Notes: generated by a model from the letters alone, not told the origin. A DNA stretch of 64,000 nt from Hyphomicrobiales bacterium (GCA_900469625.1 UBXV01000001.1:1-64000), one strand, 5' to 3'; shown: positions 27,107 through 35,790, numbered from the stretch's first letter. A program made the numbers and translations.

Positions 27107-27952
27107 ATGAAACTTCTTCGTTATGGCGCACCGGGACAGGAAAAGCCCGGCATCATCGACGCAAGCGGCACGCTGCGCGATCTCTCGGCACATGTTGCCG
27201 ATTTTTCCGGCGCGGCCCTCGATCCCGCCAAATTGGCCGAACTCGCCAAGCTCGATCTCGCCAGCCTTCCTGCCGTTTCCGGCAGCCCGCGCCTTGGCCC
27301 CTGCGTCAGCGGCACCGGCAAGTTCATCTGCATCGGCCTCAACTACTCGGACCATGCCGCCGAAACCGGTGCCACGGTTCCTTCCGAGCCGATCATCTTC
27401 ATGAAGGCGACATCGGCCATTGTCGGCCCGAATGACGATCTCGTCATTCCGCGCGGCTCGGAAAAGACCGACTGGGAAGTCGAGCTCGGCATCGTCATCG
27501 GCCGCAAGGCGAAGTATGTCAGCGAAGCCGAAGCGCTCGACTATGTCGCCGGCTATTGCACGATCCACGACGTGTCGGAACGCGCGTTCCAGATCGAGCG
27601 CCAGGGACAGTGGACCAAGGGCAAGTCCTGCGACACGTTTGGCCCGACCGGCCCATGGCTGGTGACAAAGGACGAAATCCCGGATCCCCAAAACCTGCCG
27701 ATGTGGCTGAAGGTCAACGGCGAGACGATGCAGAACGGCTCGTCCAAGACCATGGTCTATGGCGTTGCCTATCTCGTTTCCTACCTGTCGCAGTTCATGT
27801 CGCTGCAGCCGGGCGACATCATCTCGACGGGGACGCCGCCTGGCGTCGGCATGGGCATGAAGCCGCCGCGCTATCTCAAAGCCGGCGACGTTGTCGAACT
27901 CGGCATCGAGGGCCTCGGCACGCAGAAGCAGTCCGTTCGCGCGGACGACTAA
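27107..27952 (+). CDS. FAH-family hydrolase, probable 2,4-diketo-3-deoxy-L-fuconate hydrolase
   Basis: Protein of 281 residues of the fumarylacetoacetate hydrolase family. The C-terminal catalytic domain holds the metal ligands Glu124, Glu126 (DWEVELG) and Asp155 (IHDVSER), and the GLNYSDHA motif. In the non-phosphorylative L-fucose pathway a member of this family splits the diketo acid to pyruvate and L-lactate. AGGGAT lies nine bases before ATG 27107. Position between the SDR and fuconate dehydratase supports that step. Confidence 0.88.
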   Translation: MKLLRYGAPGQEKPGIIDASGTLRDLSAHVADFSGAALDPAKLAELAKLDLASLPAVSGSPRLGPCVSGTGKFICIGLNYSDHAAETGATVPSEPIIFMKATSAIVGPNDDLVIPRGSEKTDWEVELGIVIGRKAKYVSEAEALDYVAGYCTIHDVSERAFQIERQGQWTKGKSCDTFGPTGPWLVTKDEIPDPQNLPMWLKVNGETMQNGSSKTMVYGVAYLVSYLSQFMSLQPGDIISTGTPPGVGMGMKPPRYLKAGDVVELGIEGLGTQKQSVRADD

Positions 27953-27973
27953 TTTATACATATTGGAGCAAAC

Positions 27974-29251
27974 ATGACCCGCATCACCGATCTGCGCGTC
28001 TTCGATCTGCGCTTTCCCACATCGCAGAGCCTTGACGGTTCCGATGCCATGAATCCGGACCCCGACTATTCGGCTGCCTATGTCATTCTCGACACGGACA
28101 GTCCCGGATTGGCGGGTCATGGCCTGACGTTCACGATCGGGCGGGGCAACGACATCTGCTGCATGGCGATCAAGGCCATGCAGCATCTCGTCGTTGGCAA
28201 GGAGACGGCAGAGATTCTCGCCAATCCCGGCCGGTTCTGGCGGCACCTGACCAGCGACAGCCAGTTGCGCTGGATCGGCCCGGAGAAGGGTGCCATCCAT
28301 CTGGCAACCGGCGCCATCGTCAACGCCATCTGGGACCTTCTGGCCAAGGAAGCCAGCAAGCCGGTCTGGCAGCTGGTGGCAGACATGTCGCCGGAAGAGA
28401 TCGCCGACATCGTCGATTATCGCTATATGACCGATGTGTTGACCCGCGACGAGGCGGTGTCGATCCTCAAGCGGGCAGAAGTCGGCAAGGCCGAGCGCAT
28501 CGCGACGCTGAAGTGCGAAGGCTACGCCTGCTATACAACGTCTGCCGGCTGGCTCGGCTACGACGACGACAAGCTGCGCCGGTTGGCGCAGGAGGCGATC
28601 GACCAGGGCTTCAACCACGTCAAGATGAAGGTCGGCCGAGATCTCGCCGACGATATCCGGCGCCTGACCATCGCGCGGGAAGTGATCGGTCCGGATCGCT
28701 ACCTGATGATCGATGCCAACCAGGTGTGGGAGGTCGGTGAGGCGATCGACTGGGTCAACCAACTGGCCTTTGCCAAGCCCTTCTTCATCGAGGAGCCGAC
28801 GAGCCCCGACGATGTCGCCGGTCACCGCAAGATCCGCCAGGCGATCGGCCCCGTGAAGGTCGCGACCGGTGAGATGTGCCAGAACCGCATCATGTTCAAG
28901 CAGTTCATCGCCGAAGGCGCGATTGACGTCGTGCAGATCGATTCTTGCCGCATGGGCGGCCTGAACGAGGTGCTCGCAGTGCTGCTGGTGGCGGCGAAAT
29001 ATGAACTTCCGGTGTGGCCGCATGCCGGCGGAGTCGGACTTTGCGAATATGTCCAGCACCTGTCGATGATCGACTACATCGCCGTGTCGGGGACGAAGGA
29101 GGGGCGGGTGATCGAATATGTCGACCATCTGCACGAACACTTCCTTGAGCCTTGCGACATCCGCAATGCCGCCTACATGCCGCCTGAGCGCCCCGGCTTC
29201 TCGATCGAGATGAAGCCGCAATCCATCGAGGACTACACGTTCCGGGGGTAG
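27974..29251 (+). CDS. L-fuconate dehydratase
   Basis: Enolase-superfamily enzyme of 425 residues. Catalytic and metal residues Lys217/Lys219 (VKMKVG), Asp247, Glu273, Glu300 and His350 fall within a few positions of those of the characterised Xanthomonas FucD. The N-terminal cap sequence SLDGSDAMNPDPDYSAAY is diagnostic of fuconate dehydratase. It removes water from L-fuconate to give 2-keto-3-deoxy-L-fuconate. GGAG precedes ATG 27974. It is the last gene of the fucose operon; a 221-base gap follows. Confidence 0.94.
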   Translation: MTRITDLRVFDLRFPTSQSLDGSDAMNPDPDYSAAYVILDTDSPGLAGHGLTFTIGRGNDICCMAIKAMQHLVVGKETAEILANPGRFWRHLTSDSQLRWIGPEKGAIHLATGAIVNAIWDLLAKEASKPVWQLVADMSPEEIADIVDYRYMTDVLTRDEAVSILKRAEVGKAERIATLKCEGYACYTTSAGWLGYDDDKLRRLAQEAIDQGFNHVKMKVGRDLADDIRRLTIAREVIGPDRYLMIDANQVWEVGEAIDWVNQLAFAKPFFIEEPTSPDDVAGHRKIRQAIGPVKVATGEMCQNRIMFKQFIAEGAIDVVQIDSCRMGGLNEVLAVLLVAAKYELPVWPHAGGVGLCEYVQHLSMIDYIAVSGTKEGRVIEYVDHLHEHFLEPCDIRNAAYMPPERPGFSIEMKPQSIEDYTFRG

Positions 29252-29400
29252 CGTTCTTCCGTATAAGTATTCAGATATAAAGTTACAATTCAACATGCTC
29301 GATCAAAGCCGTCGCGGAACCCGCGGCGGCTTCGTCAATTTCGGCCTATGCGCGCGGGGCAGGATTCCTGCAGCACGCGACATTCCGCTTGACGCTCGCG

Positions 29401-29441
29401 ACTCATTCGTAAATAACTTATTCATTCGCTTATGAATGAGT
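29401..29441. promoter_or_regulatory. CATTC repeats in the TRAP operon promoter
   Basis: ACTCATTC and GAATGAGT form an eight-base inverted repeat at the ends; a further TTCATTC at 29421 also pairs with the right arm, and CATTCG is directly repeated 20 bases apart. Likely operator sites of an unidentified regulator. Confidence 0.4.
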
Positions 29442-29472
29442 TCCGGAGGGGAGTCCGGAAGAGGAGGATCCA

Positions 29473-30450
29473 ATGAAAAAGTTCGTGCTCGCGGCTGCCA
29501 TGGTCGCTCTGTCCTATTGCGGTAGCGCCAACGCGCAGGAATACAGCCTGCGGTTCTCGACCTCGCAGGTGAACCCCAACGAGCCGATCGTGAAGGCGAT
29601 GAAGACCTTCTCCGAGCGGGTCGAGAAGCGCTCTGAAGGGCGCATTGCGATTACCGTGATGACCGGCGACCAGCTCGGCGCGCAGAAGAAGGTCAACGAG
29701 ATGGTGATGAGCGGCGCAAGCCTGCTGAGCGCCACAGACTACGGCCAGCTCGGCCAGTTCGTGCCCGACATGTCGATTCTCGCCGGTCCCTATGTCTATC
29801 CGAGCCTCGAAGCCACGGACCGTCTGTTCGGCTCGGATCTCTACAAGGAACTGTCCGGCAAGCTCGAGGCGCAGGGCATCAAGATCATCATGCCGAACGG
29901 CCTCTTCGGTTATCGCCACATCATCTCCAACAAGCCCGTGCGCAGCCCGGCCGATCTGGCCGGCGTGACCATCCGCGTGCCCTCCTCGCCGATCATGATG
30001 GCGACCTTCGGCAGCTACGGCGCGCGCCCGACGGAACTGCCCTGGGGCGATGTCTACAACGCGCTGCAGACCGGCGTCGTCGATGCCGCTGAAGGCCCGT
30101 TCGGCTCGATCGCCGGCGCGAAGCTGAACGAGACCCGCAAGGTCGTCTCGAAAACCGGCCACCAGATCATGTTTACCGCCTGGGTCGCATCGAGCCAGTT
30201 CTTCAACAGCCTGCCGGAAGACCTGCAGAAGGTCCTGCTGGAGGAAGGGCAGACGATCGCCAAGGAACTGACCGAAATGACACTCGAAACCGACGATGCC
30301 TACGCCAAGCAGCTCGCCGATTCCGGCGTCGAGATCGTCACGGATGTCGATGTTCCCGCCTTCGTCGAGGCCTCGCGCGTCGCCTACGACAAGGTCCCGA
30401 ACATCACCCCGGGGATCTATGACCGCGTGCAGAAGGCGATGGCCGAATAA
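29473..30450 (+). CDS. TRAP transporter solute-binding protein (DctP family)
   Basis: Periplasmic protein of 325 residues with a Sec signal (MKKFVLAAAMVALSYCGSANA). It has the DctP-family FGYRHIISNKPVRSPADL region and the TELPWGDVYNALQTGVVD motif, and the conserved Arg (RVPSSP) that binds a ligand carboxylate. AGGAGG precedes ATG 29473. Together with the next two genes it forms a sodium-driven importer, probably for a sugar acid or C4-type carboxylate. The neighbouring dehydratases favour an aldonic acid, by inference. Confidence 0.92.
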   Translation: MKKFVLAAAMVALSYCGSANAQEYSLRFSTSQVNPNEPIVKAMKTFSERVEKRSEGRIAITVMTGDQLGAQKKVNEMVMSGASLLSATDYGQLGQFVPDMSILAGPYVYPSLEATDRLFGSDLYKELSGKLEAQGIKIIMPNGLFGYRHIISNKPVRSPADLAGVTIRVPSSPIMMATFGSYGARPTELPWGDVYNALQTGVVDAAEGPFGSIAGAKLNETRKVVSKTGHQIMFTAWVASSQFFNSLPEDLQKVLLEEGQTIAKELTEMTLETDDAYAKQLADSGVEIVTDVDVPAFVEASRVAYDKVPNITPGIYDRVQKAMAE

Positions 30451-30478
30451 GGCTGGAACGTCCGCATTTTGCTGAAAA

Positions 30479-30508
30479 CCCGGCATCGGCTCGATGGCCG
30501 ATGCCGGG
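30479..30508 (+). terminator. Intercistronic hairpin after dctP-type gene
   Basis: A perfect 12-base-pair stem (CCCGGCATCGGC with GCCGATGCCGGG, six-base loop) between the binding-protein and small-permease genes. No T tract; it resembles the hairpin at 20307 in position and design. Confidence 0.6.
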
Positions 30509-30612
30509 TCGCCAGGATCTCTCGCTGATCATGCGAGACCGGCAGAGCCCTGCCGAAAATGGGTGGCGCGTGACGCCGCTCGCATCCCGCTCTTCAAATG
30601 TCCGAGGCCACC

Positions 30613-31125
30613 ATGGAACCCTCACACGCTCGGGAAGAGACCATTCCTCTTCTCAGTCTTCACCGTGCCGACGAGGCGATCGGCGTTGTCGCGCTCATCG
30701 TCATCGTCTTCTCGATCCTCTGGGGTGTCGTCAGTCGCTACATCTTCCCGCAACCGGCAGCCTGGACCTATGAACTGGCGATCATGGCCTTTGCCTATCT
30801 TGTCTTCTTCGGCGCGGTTGCCGGCGTCAGGCTTGGCACCCATGCGGCGATCGACGTGCTGGTCACGGCCTTGCCGGGCACCTGGCAGAAAGCGATCGCC
30901 TGGTTCAACTATCTGCTGCTCGCCGTCTTCTTCCTGGTGATGACCGTGCTGTTTGCCTGGCAGGCCTGGACCTCGCGCCAGGTTCACACCATCGCGCTCG
31001 ACCTGTCGCGCAGCTTCTCCTATGGCCCGCTCGCGCTGGCATCCGCCGGCATGTTCGTCCAGCACCTGATCGTCGAACGGCCGTGGACCGTCCGCGCGCA
31101 CCGCAATGTGGAATCGCTGATATGA
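30613..31125 (+). CDS. TRAP transporter small permease (DctQ family)
   Basis: Inner-membrane protein of 170 residues with four hydrophobic segments and the family core WTYELAIMAFAYLVFFGAVAGVR followed by HAAIDVLV. ATG 30613 has GAGG five bases upstream; ATG 30598 would add five residues with no visible site. It pairs with DctM and is coupled to it by an ATGA overlap. Confidence 0.88.
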   Translation: MEPSHAREETIPLLSLHRADEAIGVVALIVIVFSILWGVVSRYIFPQPAAWTYELAIMAFAYLVFFGAVAGVRLGTHAAIDVLVTALPGTWQKAIAWFNYLLLAVFFLVMTVLFAWQAWTSRQVHTIALDLSRSFSYGPLALASAGMFVQHLIVERPWTVRAHRNVESLI

Positions 31126-32435
31126 CCTTCTTTCATCTTGCCGGACCGTCGCTGCTCGTCGTCGTGCTCTTCCTGATGTCGACCCCGATCACCTGGGCGA
31201 TGGCGATCGGCGCACTGGCCTTCTTCGTCATCAACATGGACATGATCCCGCTTGCCAATTTCGCCCAGGAAATGGCCGAAGGCAGCCAGTCCGTATCGCT
31301 TCTGGCCCTGCCGTTGTTCGTCCTCGCCGGCTGCATCATGAACGCGTCGGGCATCACCCGCAGGCTCCTCAATCTCGCTGATGTGCTCGTCGGCCATATG
31401 ACGGGTGCGCTTGCGCAGATGTGTACGGTGCTCGGCACGCTGCTCGGAGGGCTTACGGCGTCGGCCAATGCGGATGCGGCTATGCTCGCCAAGACGCTCG
31501 GCGTCGAAATGTCGGAGAGGGGGTACAGCCGCGCCTTCGCCGCCGTCATCACCTCGTCGGCCGCCATCATCACCAGCCTGATTCCGCCGTCGATCGGCCT
31601 GATCGTCTATGGCTTCCTTGCGGAAACCTCGATCGGCCGGCTGTTTGCCGCCGGCGTCGTGCCGGGCCTCGTGCTCGCCGGTGGCCTGATGATCACCACC
31701 TACTTCATTGCCAAGAAGCGTGGATACAAGCCATTGCGCAAGGAGCGGGCGACCCGCGCCGAGGCCATGAAGGCGCTGGTCGACGGGCTTTGGGCCCTTT
31801 CAATCCCGGTTGTCATCTTTGTCGGCACCCGGTACGGGCTGTTCACCACCACGGAAGCTGGTGCTGTCGTGGTCGTCTACGTGCTGTTCGTCGCCGTCTT
31901 CGGCTATCGCGAATTCACGATCCGCCAGATCCCCGAAGTGCTCGCCGAATCGGTGCGCGATTCGGCCGTCGTCATGATCATGATCTGCGCGGCCGCCGCG
32001 TTCGGCTTCTATCTGGCCTGGGAGCAAGTGCCGCAGGCGATGTCGGGCTGGCTTGGGGCTGCGACGGACAATCCGCTGATGATGCTTTTGTTGATCAACC
32101 TGCTGTTGATCGTCATCGGCACGGCGATCGAGGGCTCGGCGGCGCTGATCATCCTGACGCCGATGCTGATCCCAATCATCGACGGCGTCGGCATCGACCG
32201 CGTGCATTTCGGCGTCGTCTTCATCACGAACCTGACGATTGCCGGGATCACGCCGCCGGTCGGCGGCCTGATGTACATCTCGTCAATGGTGTTGAAGGTG
32301 CCGATGATGGCCTATGCGCGCGAGGTGCTGCCCTATCTCGGCATGATGATGGTGCTGCTGGTGATGCTCAGTATGTTCCCGCAGCTTTCGCTCTGGCTGC
32401 CGAACCTCGTCTACGGCATGACAGCCGTTCAATAG
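31122..32435 (+). CDS. TRAP transporter large permease (DctM family)
   Basis: Inner-membrane transporter subunit of 437 residues, near the family's usual 425-440, with about a dozen hydrophobic stretches. Typical segments are LPLFVLAGCIMNASGITRRL, SANADAAMLAKTLG, IPPSIGLIVYG and ITPPVGGLMY. Its start overlaps the DctQ stop by four bases. It provides the sodium-coupled transport step for the ligand captured by the DctP-type protein. Confidence 0.92.
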   Translation: MTFFHLAGPSLLVVVLFLMSTPITWAMAIGALAFFVINMDMIPLANFAQEMAEGSQSVSLLALPLFVLAGCIMNASGITRRLLNLADVLVGHMTGALAQMCTVLGTLLGGLTASANADAAMLAKTLGVEMSERGYSRAFAAVITSSAAIITSLIPPSIGLIVYGFLAETSIGRLFAAGVVPGLVLAGGLMITTYFIAKKRGYKPLRKERATRAEAMKALVDGLWALSIPVVIFVGTRYGLFTTTEAGAVVVVYVLFVAVFGYREFTIRQIPEVLAESVRDSAVVMIMICAAAAFGFYLAWEQVPQAMSGWLGAATDNPLMMLLLINLLLIVIGTAIEGSAALIILTPMLIPIIDGVGIDRVHFGVVFITNLTIAGITPPVGGLMYISSMVLKVPMMAYAREVLPYLGMMMVLLVMLSMFPQLSLWLPNLVYGMTAVQ

Positions 32436-32442
32436 CCTTGGT

Positions 32443-32469
32443 CCGGCCGCGGTTTTCAGCCGCGGCCGG
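32443..32469. terminator. Hairpin between convergent TRAP and MFS genes
   Basis: Ten-base-pair GC-only stem (CCGGCCGCGG with CCGCGGCCGG) and a loop beginning TTTT, eight bases after the TRAP stop and 13 before the MFS stop. Confidence 0.65.
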
Positions 32470-32482
32470 CAGGTCTTGGCGC

Positions 32483-33778
32483 TCAGCCCGCCTGCGGAAC
32501 AAGGTTTGCCGGTGCGCGCTTGCCGACGGTCAGGATCAGGAGCGCGGCGAGCATGCACAACAGCCCTGCGGCAATCAGCGCCGGCGTGTAGGTCTCGAGC
32601 GAGGTGCGGCTTGCTCCCGCAAGGAAGGCGGCGCTCGCCGCTCCGAGCTGATGCCCGGTAAATACCCACCCGAAGACCAATGCTGCCCGTTCCGCACCGA
32701 AGCGCTCGGCGGAAAGCTTGACCGTCGGCGGAACGGTTGCGACCCAGTCGAGGCCATAGAAGATGGCGAAGATCGACAGCGTATAGAAGTTGAAGCCGCT
32801 GAAGGGCAGGAAAAGCAGCGATAGGCCGCGAAGGCCGTAGAACCAGAAGAGCAGCCAACGATTGTCGTAGCGGTCGGATAGCCAGCCGGACAAGACCGTG
32901 CCGACCAGATCGAACACCCCGATCAAAGCCAGAAGGCTGGCGGCACCGACAGCGGCAATGCCGACGTCGCCGCAGATCGATACCCAATGCATCTGGATCA
33001 AGCCGTTGGTGCTGAAGCCGCAGACGAAGAAGGTGGCAAACAGAACCCAGAAGGTGTTCGTCCGCGAGGCGTCGCGCAGCGCCGTAAGCGGCGAAAGCAA
33101 AAGTGCTGCGAAGCTCTGCTTTTGCGCCGGCGCCGGCACGACGGCGCGGCCACCATAGGGCGCCAGCCCCACGTCTGCGGGCCGGTCCTGCATGAAGAGC
33201 AACACCAGGACGAAAGCAAGCGAAAGCGCCGCAAGAACCACCGTCAACGCGCTTCGCCATCCGATCGTCTCGGTGAGGGAGGCGAGCAGAGGTAGGAACA
33301 CGAGTTGGCCGGTTGCGTTGCTTGCCGTCATCAGGCCGACGACAAGGCCGCGTCGCTTGTCAAACCAGCGGGTTGCGACCGTTGCGCCAAGAACCAGTGC
33401 GGTCATGCCCGTGCCGACGCCGAGGACGACACCCCAGACGGCGACCATCTGCCAGAGCTCCGTCATGAAAAACGAAGCGACGATGCCGCTGACGATGAGG
33501 ATCAGCGCTGCGGAAACGACTTTTCTGACGCCGAACTGGTTCATGAACGCCGCCGCGAACGGGCCGAGCAGGCCGAAGAGCACGAGGCGCACCGCAAGCG
33601 CAAACGAGATCTCGGCATTCGACCATCCGAACTCCGTTTCGAGCGGCTTGATCAGCACGCCGGCAGACCCCATCGCACCGGCGGTCGCCAGCATGACGAG
33701 GAAGGTGACCGCTGCGACGGCCCAACCATAATGGATGTTGCGTCTGGCGAGATAACGCGCAAGCATCGGTCCGAACAT
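32483..33778 (-). CDS. MFS transporter (OFA/monocarboxylate-like)
   Basis: Inner-membrane transporter of 431 residues with twelve predicted hydrophobic segments. It has an N-terminal HYGWAVAAVTFLVML helix, the FGVRKV loop and the FDKRRGLVVGL loop between helices, as in the oxalate/formate-antiporter and monocarboxylate branch. It lies 42 bases downstream of the MarR gene on the same strand, so substrate export or uptake is probably under that regulator. Substrate unknown. Confidence 0.85.
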   Translation of the reverse strand: MFGPMLARYLARRNIHYGWAVAAVTFLVMLATAGAMGSAGVLIKPLETEFGWSNAEISFALAVRLVLFGLLGPFAAAFMNQFGVRKVVSAALILIVSGIVASFFMTELWQMVAVWGVVLGVGTGMTALVLGATVATRWFDKRRGLVVGLMTASNATGQLVFLPLLASLTETIGWRSALTVVLAALSLAFVLVLLFMQDRPADVGLAPYGGRAVVPAPAQKQSFAALLLSPLTALRDASRTNTFWVLFATFFVCGFSTNGLIQMHWVSICGDVGIAAVGAASLLALIGVFDLVGTVLSGWLSDRYDNRWLLFWFYGLRGLSLLFLPFSGFNFYTLSIFAIFYGLDWVATVPPTVKLSAERFGAERAALVFGWVFTGHQLGAASAAFLAGASRTSLETYTPALIAAGLLCMLAALLILTVGKRAPANLVPQAG

Positions 33779-33820
33779 CGGCCATTCCTTCCATCGATCG
33801 AATATGGTGAGTTGAGCTTG

Positions 33821-34216
33821 TCAGAGGGTCTGCAGCAGGGCCTTCAGCTGGCCGGAGGCGTCATCACCGAGCTTGGCCTCGATGGCCGCCTGGACGCCGT
33901 CCCAGAGAGGGGCGCCTTCGGCAAGGATCTGTCGCCCCTTGTCGGACAGTCCGACGGCCGTTTCCCTTTGGTCCTGGCTGTTTGCCATTACAACCAGCTC
34001 CATTTTTTCCAGCACCTTGACGTTTCTGCTGACCGTCGAGCGGTCGAGCTCCGTGCGCTGACCCAGATCCGTCAGCGAGATGGGCTCGGCCCGCTGAATG
34101 TTTCTGAGCAGGCTGAACTGGGCAAGGTTGATGCCGATGGGCGCGAGCGCGTCATCATAGAGCGACGTGACGCGCCTGGAGGCTCTGCGCAGGAGGATGC
34201 AATAACAGTTGGACAT
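33821..34216 (-). CDS. MarR-family regulator of the MFS gene
   Basis: Regulator of 131 residues. The N-terminal NCYCILLRRASRRVTSLYDD helix, the winged helix around ISLTDLGQRTELDRSTVSRN and the DQRETAVGLS wing are all present. ATG 34216 begins the recognisable fold; an upstream open stretch is not MarR-like. It lacks a clear ribosome site, and a palindrome lies five bases before the start, so repression of its own message is likely. It probably controls the downstream transporter in answer to an aromatic or carboxylate ligand. Confidence 0.88.
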   Translation of the reverse strand: MSNCYCILLRRASRRVTSLYDDALAPIGINLAQFSLLRNIQRAEPISLTDLGQRTELDRSTVSRNVKVLEKMELVVMANSQDQRETAVGLSDKGRQILAEGAPLWDGVQAAIEAKLGDDASGQLKALLQTL

Positions 34217-34220
34217 GATG

Positions 34221-34234
34221 CGTGTATATACACG
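34221..34234. promoter_or_regulatory. Perfect palindrome at the marR-MFS promoter
   Basis: CGTGTATATACACG is a 14-base perfect palindrome five bases before the regulator's ATG, overlapping a TATA-rich promoter core. Very probably the MarR operator. Confidence 0.6.
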
Positions 34235-34390
34235 TATATTGCCGACGTCAAGTTTGATGCGGGCTGGACACGGTTGTCCCGCCGAGGCAATCAGGCGGTA
34301 GACTGGCAATGGTTGGCGGGACGGGCTCGACAATCCGCCTCGAACGACCGGAGCCTGGCGCAATTTGGAGCCGAAGGCTCACAAACCGGA

Positions 34391-34639
34391 ATGGAGCGCA
34401 AGGTGAGAGCCGACTTGAAAAGGACGATGCTGGAGGTCTGCGACCGCAAGATTGCAGCAAAGGGGCCGTCGGTCGGCCTGTCATTCTATGCCTTCTTTGC
34501 CAACCGGAATGATGATCCGGAACGCCTGATGGAGGCGGCAGAATGGTGGATCAGGACGCACAAGCTCGACCACTTCGAGAAGGCGACGAAGATCCGCGCG
34601 TTGGTCGCCGCACTGGGTGACGAAGTGCAGCAGCCATAA
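34391..34639 (+). CDS. Hypothetical protein, 82 residues
   Basis: A small, charged, helical protein. It begins MERKVRADLKRTMLEV and holds an aromatic middle (SFYAFFANRNDDPER) and a WWIRTHKLDHFEKATKI helix. No signal or membrane segment. Codon use fits a real gene, and a hairpin ends it at 34646-34674. The ribosome site before ATG 34391 is poor. I do not recognise the family. It is transcribed divergently from the MarR gene. Confidence 0.6.
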   Translation: MERKVRADLKRTMLEVCDRKIAAKGPSVGLSFYAFFANRNDDPERLMEAAEWWIRTHKLDHFEKATKIRALVAALGDEVQQP

Positions 34640-34645
34640 ATGCGA

Positions 34646-34674
34646 ACCGCGGGCGCTCTTTCGAGCCCCGCGGT
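34646..34674 (+). terminator. Hairpin after the 82-residue hypothetical gene
   Basis: ACCGCGGG pairs with CCCGCGGT, with inner CTC/GAG pairing, seven bases after the stop. It lies between convergent genes and can serve both. Confidence 0.55.
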
Positions 34675-34741
34675 CGGTTGATTTCGGTGGTCGGAATTGG
34701 CTGCCCTCTCGGACGGCCCATTTTCTTGACGCCGCCGCCGA

Positions 34742-35728
34742 TTACTCGGCCGGAACGGGCTCGCCGCGGGTCTTGACCAGGCTCCAGATCACGCCGGTCG
34801 CGATGATCGCGAAGGTGATGCCGAGCGAGAAAGCCGCCGGGAACTTTTCGAGGCCAAGCAGGTCGGCAACGAAGACCTTCGAGCCGATGAAGATCAGCAC
34901 CACAGCAAGCGCCGGCTTCAGGTAGCGGAAGCGGTGGATCATCGCAGCCAGAGCGAAGTAGAGCGCGCGCAGGCCGAGAATAGCGAAGATGTTCGAGGTG
35001 TAGACCAGGAACGGGTCGGTGGTGATGGCGAAGATCGCGGGTACCGAGTCGACGGCGAAGATGACGTCAGCGACTTCGATCAGCACCAGCGCCATGAACA
35101 GGGGCGTGATGAACCAGACCAGCTTGCCGGTCTTCGGGTCGGCCTGCTTGACGAAGAAGTGCTCGCCATGGTGGCCTTCCGTCACGTTGAAGCGGTTGCG
35201 CATGAAACGCACCAGCGCATTGTTGGAAATGTCCGGGTCGGCCTCCTTCATGAACAGTATCTTCAGGCCGGTCACCACAAGGAATGCAGCGAAGATATAG
35301 AGCAGCCACGAGAATTCAGCGACAAGCGTCGCGCCCACGCCGATCATGATGGCACGCAGAACGATGACGCCGAGGATGCCCCAGAAAAGCACACGGTGCT
35401 GATAGAGCCGGGGTACGGCAAAGAACGAGAAGATCAGGGCGATGACGAAGACGTTGTCGAGTGCCAGCGTCTTTTCGACGACGAAGCCGGTCATATAGGC
35501 GAGACCAGCGTCTGCACCCAGATACCACCAGACCCAGCCGCCGAAGGCGAGACCAAGCGAGATGTAGAGAGCCGAGAGCTTGATGCTCTCGCCAACTTCG
35601 ATCTCTTTGTTTTCCTTGTGCAGAACGCCAAGGTCGAAGGAGAGGATGGCAATCACCAGCGTGATGAAGCCCAGCCACATCCAGATTGGCTTGCTCAGCC
35701 ACTCGATAAACAGGAATGAAAAATCCAC
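34742..35728 (-). CDS. TerC-family membrane protein (Alx-like)
   Basis: Inner-membrane protein of 328 residues with about nine hydrophobic segments. Family hallmarks are SFDLGVLHKENKEIEVGES, EKTLALDNVFVIALIF with the acidic pair, and EVADVIFAVDSVPAIFAI. TerC/Alx proteins export manganese or other metals, or protect against tellurite and alkaline stress. The start codon is GTG 35728 with GGAG nine bases upstream; that GGAG lies in the lower stem of a leader hairpin, so translation is probably regulated by RNA structure. Confidence 0.92.
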   Translation of the reverse strand: MDFSFLFIEWLSKPIWMWLGFITLVIAILSFDLGVLHKENKEIEVGESIKLSALYISLGLAFGGWVWWYLGADAGLAYMTGFVVEKTLALDNVFVIALIFSFFAVPRLYQHRVLFWGILGVIVLRAIMIGVGATLVAEFSWLLYIFAAFLVVTGLKILFMKEADPDISNNALVRFMRNRFNVTEGHHGEHFFVKQADPKTGKLVWFITPLFMALVLIEVADVIFAVDSVPAIFAITTDPFLVYTSNIFAILGLRALYFALAAMIHRFRYLKPALAVVLIFIGSKVFVADLLGLEKFPAAFSLGITFAIIATGVIWSLVKTRGEPVPAE

Positions 35729-35736
35729 GGAATAAA

Positions 35737-35790
35737 GCTCCGCCGGCGTAGATGTCGGATAAGGTCCGACATCGTAAGAGCGCCGGGAGC
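35737..35790 (-). promoter_or_regulatory. Structured leader of the TerC gene, possible metal-responsive RNA
   Basis: On the minus strand three nested stems form directly before the start: GCTC/GAGC, CGGCG-C/G-CGCCG and a nine-pair TCCGACATC/GATGTCGGA with a five-base loop, separated by the internal loop CTCTTAC opposite TA. The lowest stem takes in part of the ribosome site. The 3' part (CTACGCCGGCGGAGC) recalls the end of yybP-ykoY manganese riboswitches, which often precede TerC genes, but the GGGGAGTA loop of that class is not seen. Confidence 0.4.

Noticed and set aside
27086-29296. Very long antisense open frame (over 700 codons) opposite the FAH hydrolase and fuconate dehydratase
   Set aside because: It spans two well-identified enzymes on the plus strand and its translation is low-complexity His/Arg/Asp-rich; a typical GC-rich shadow.
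35737-35790. Calling the TerC leader a definite yybP-ykoY riboswitch
   Set aside because: The conserved GGGGAGTA loop is not present, so only partial resemblance can be claimed.
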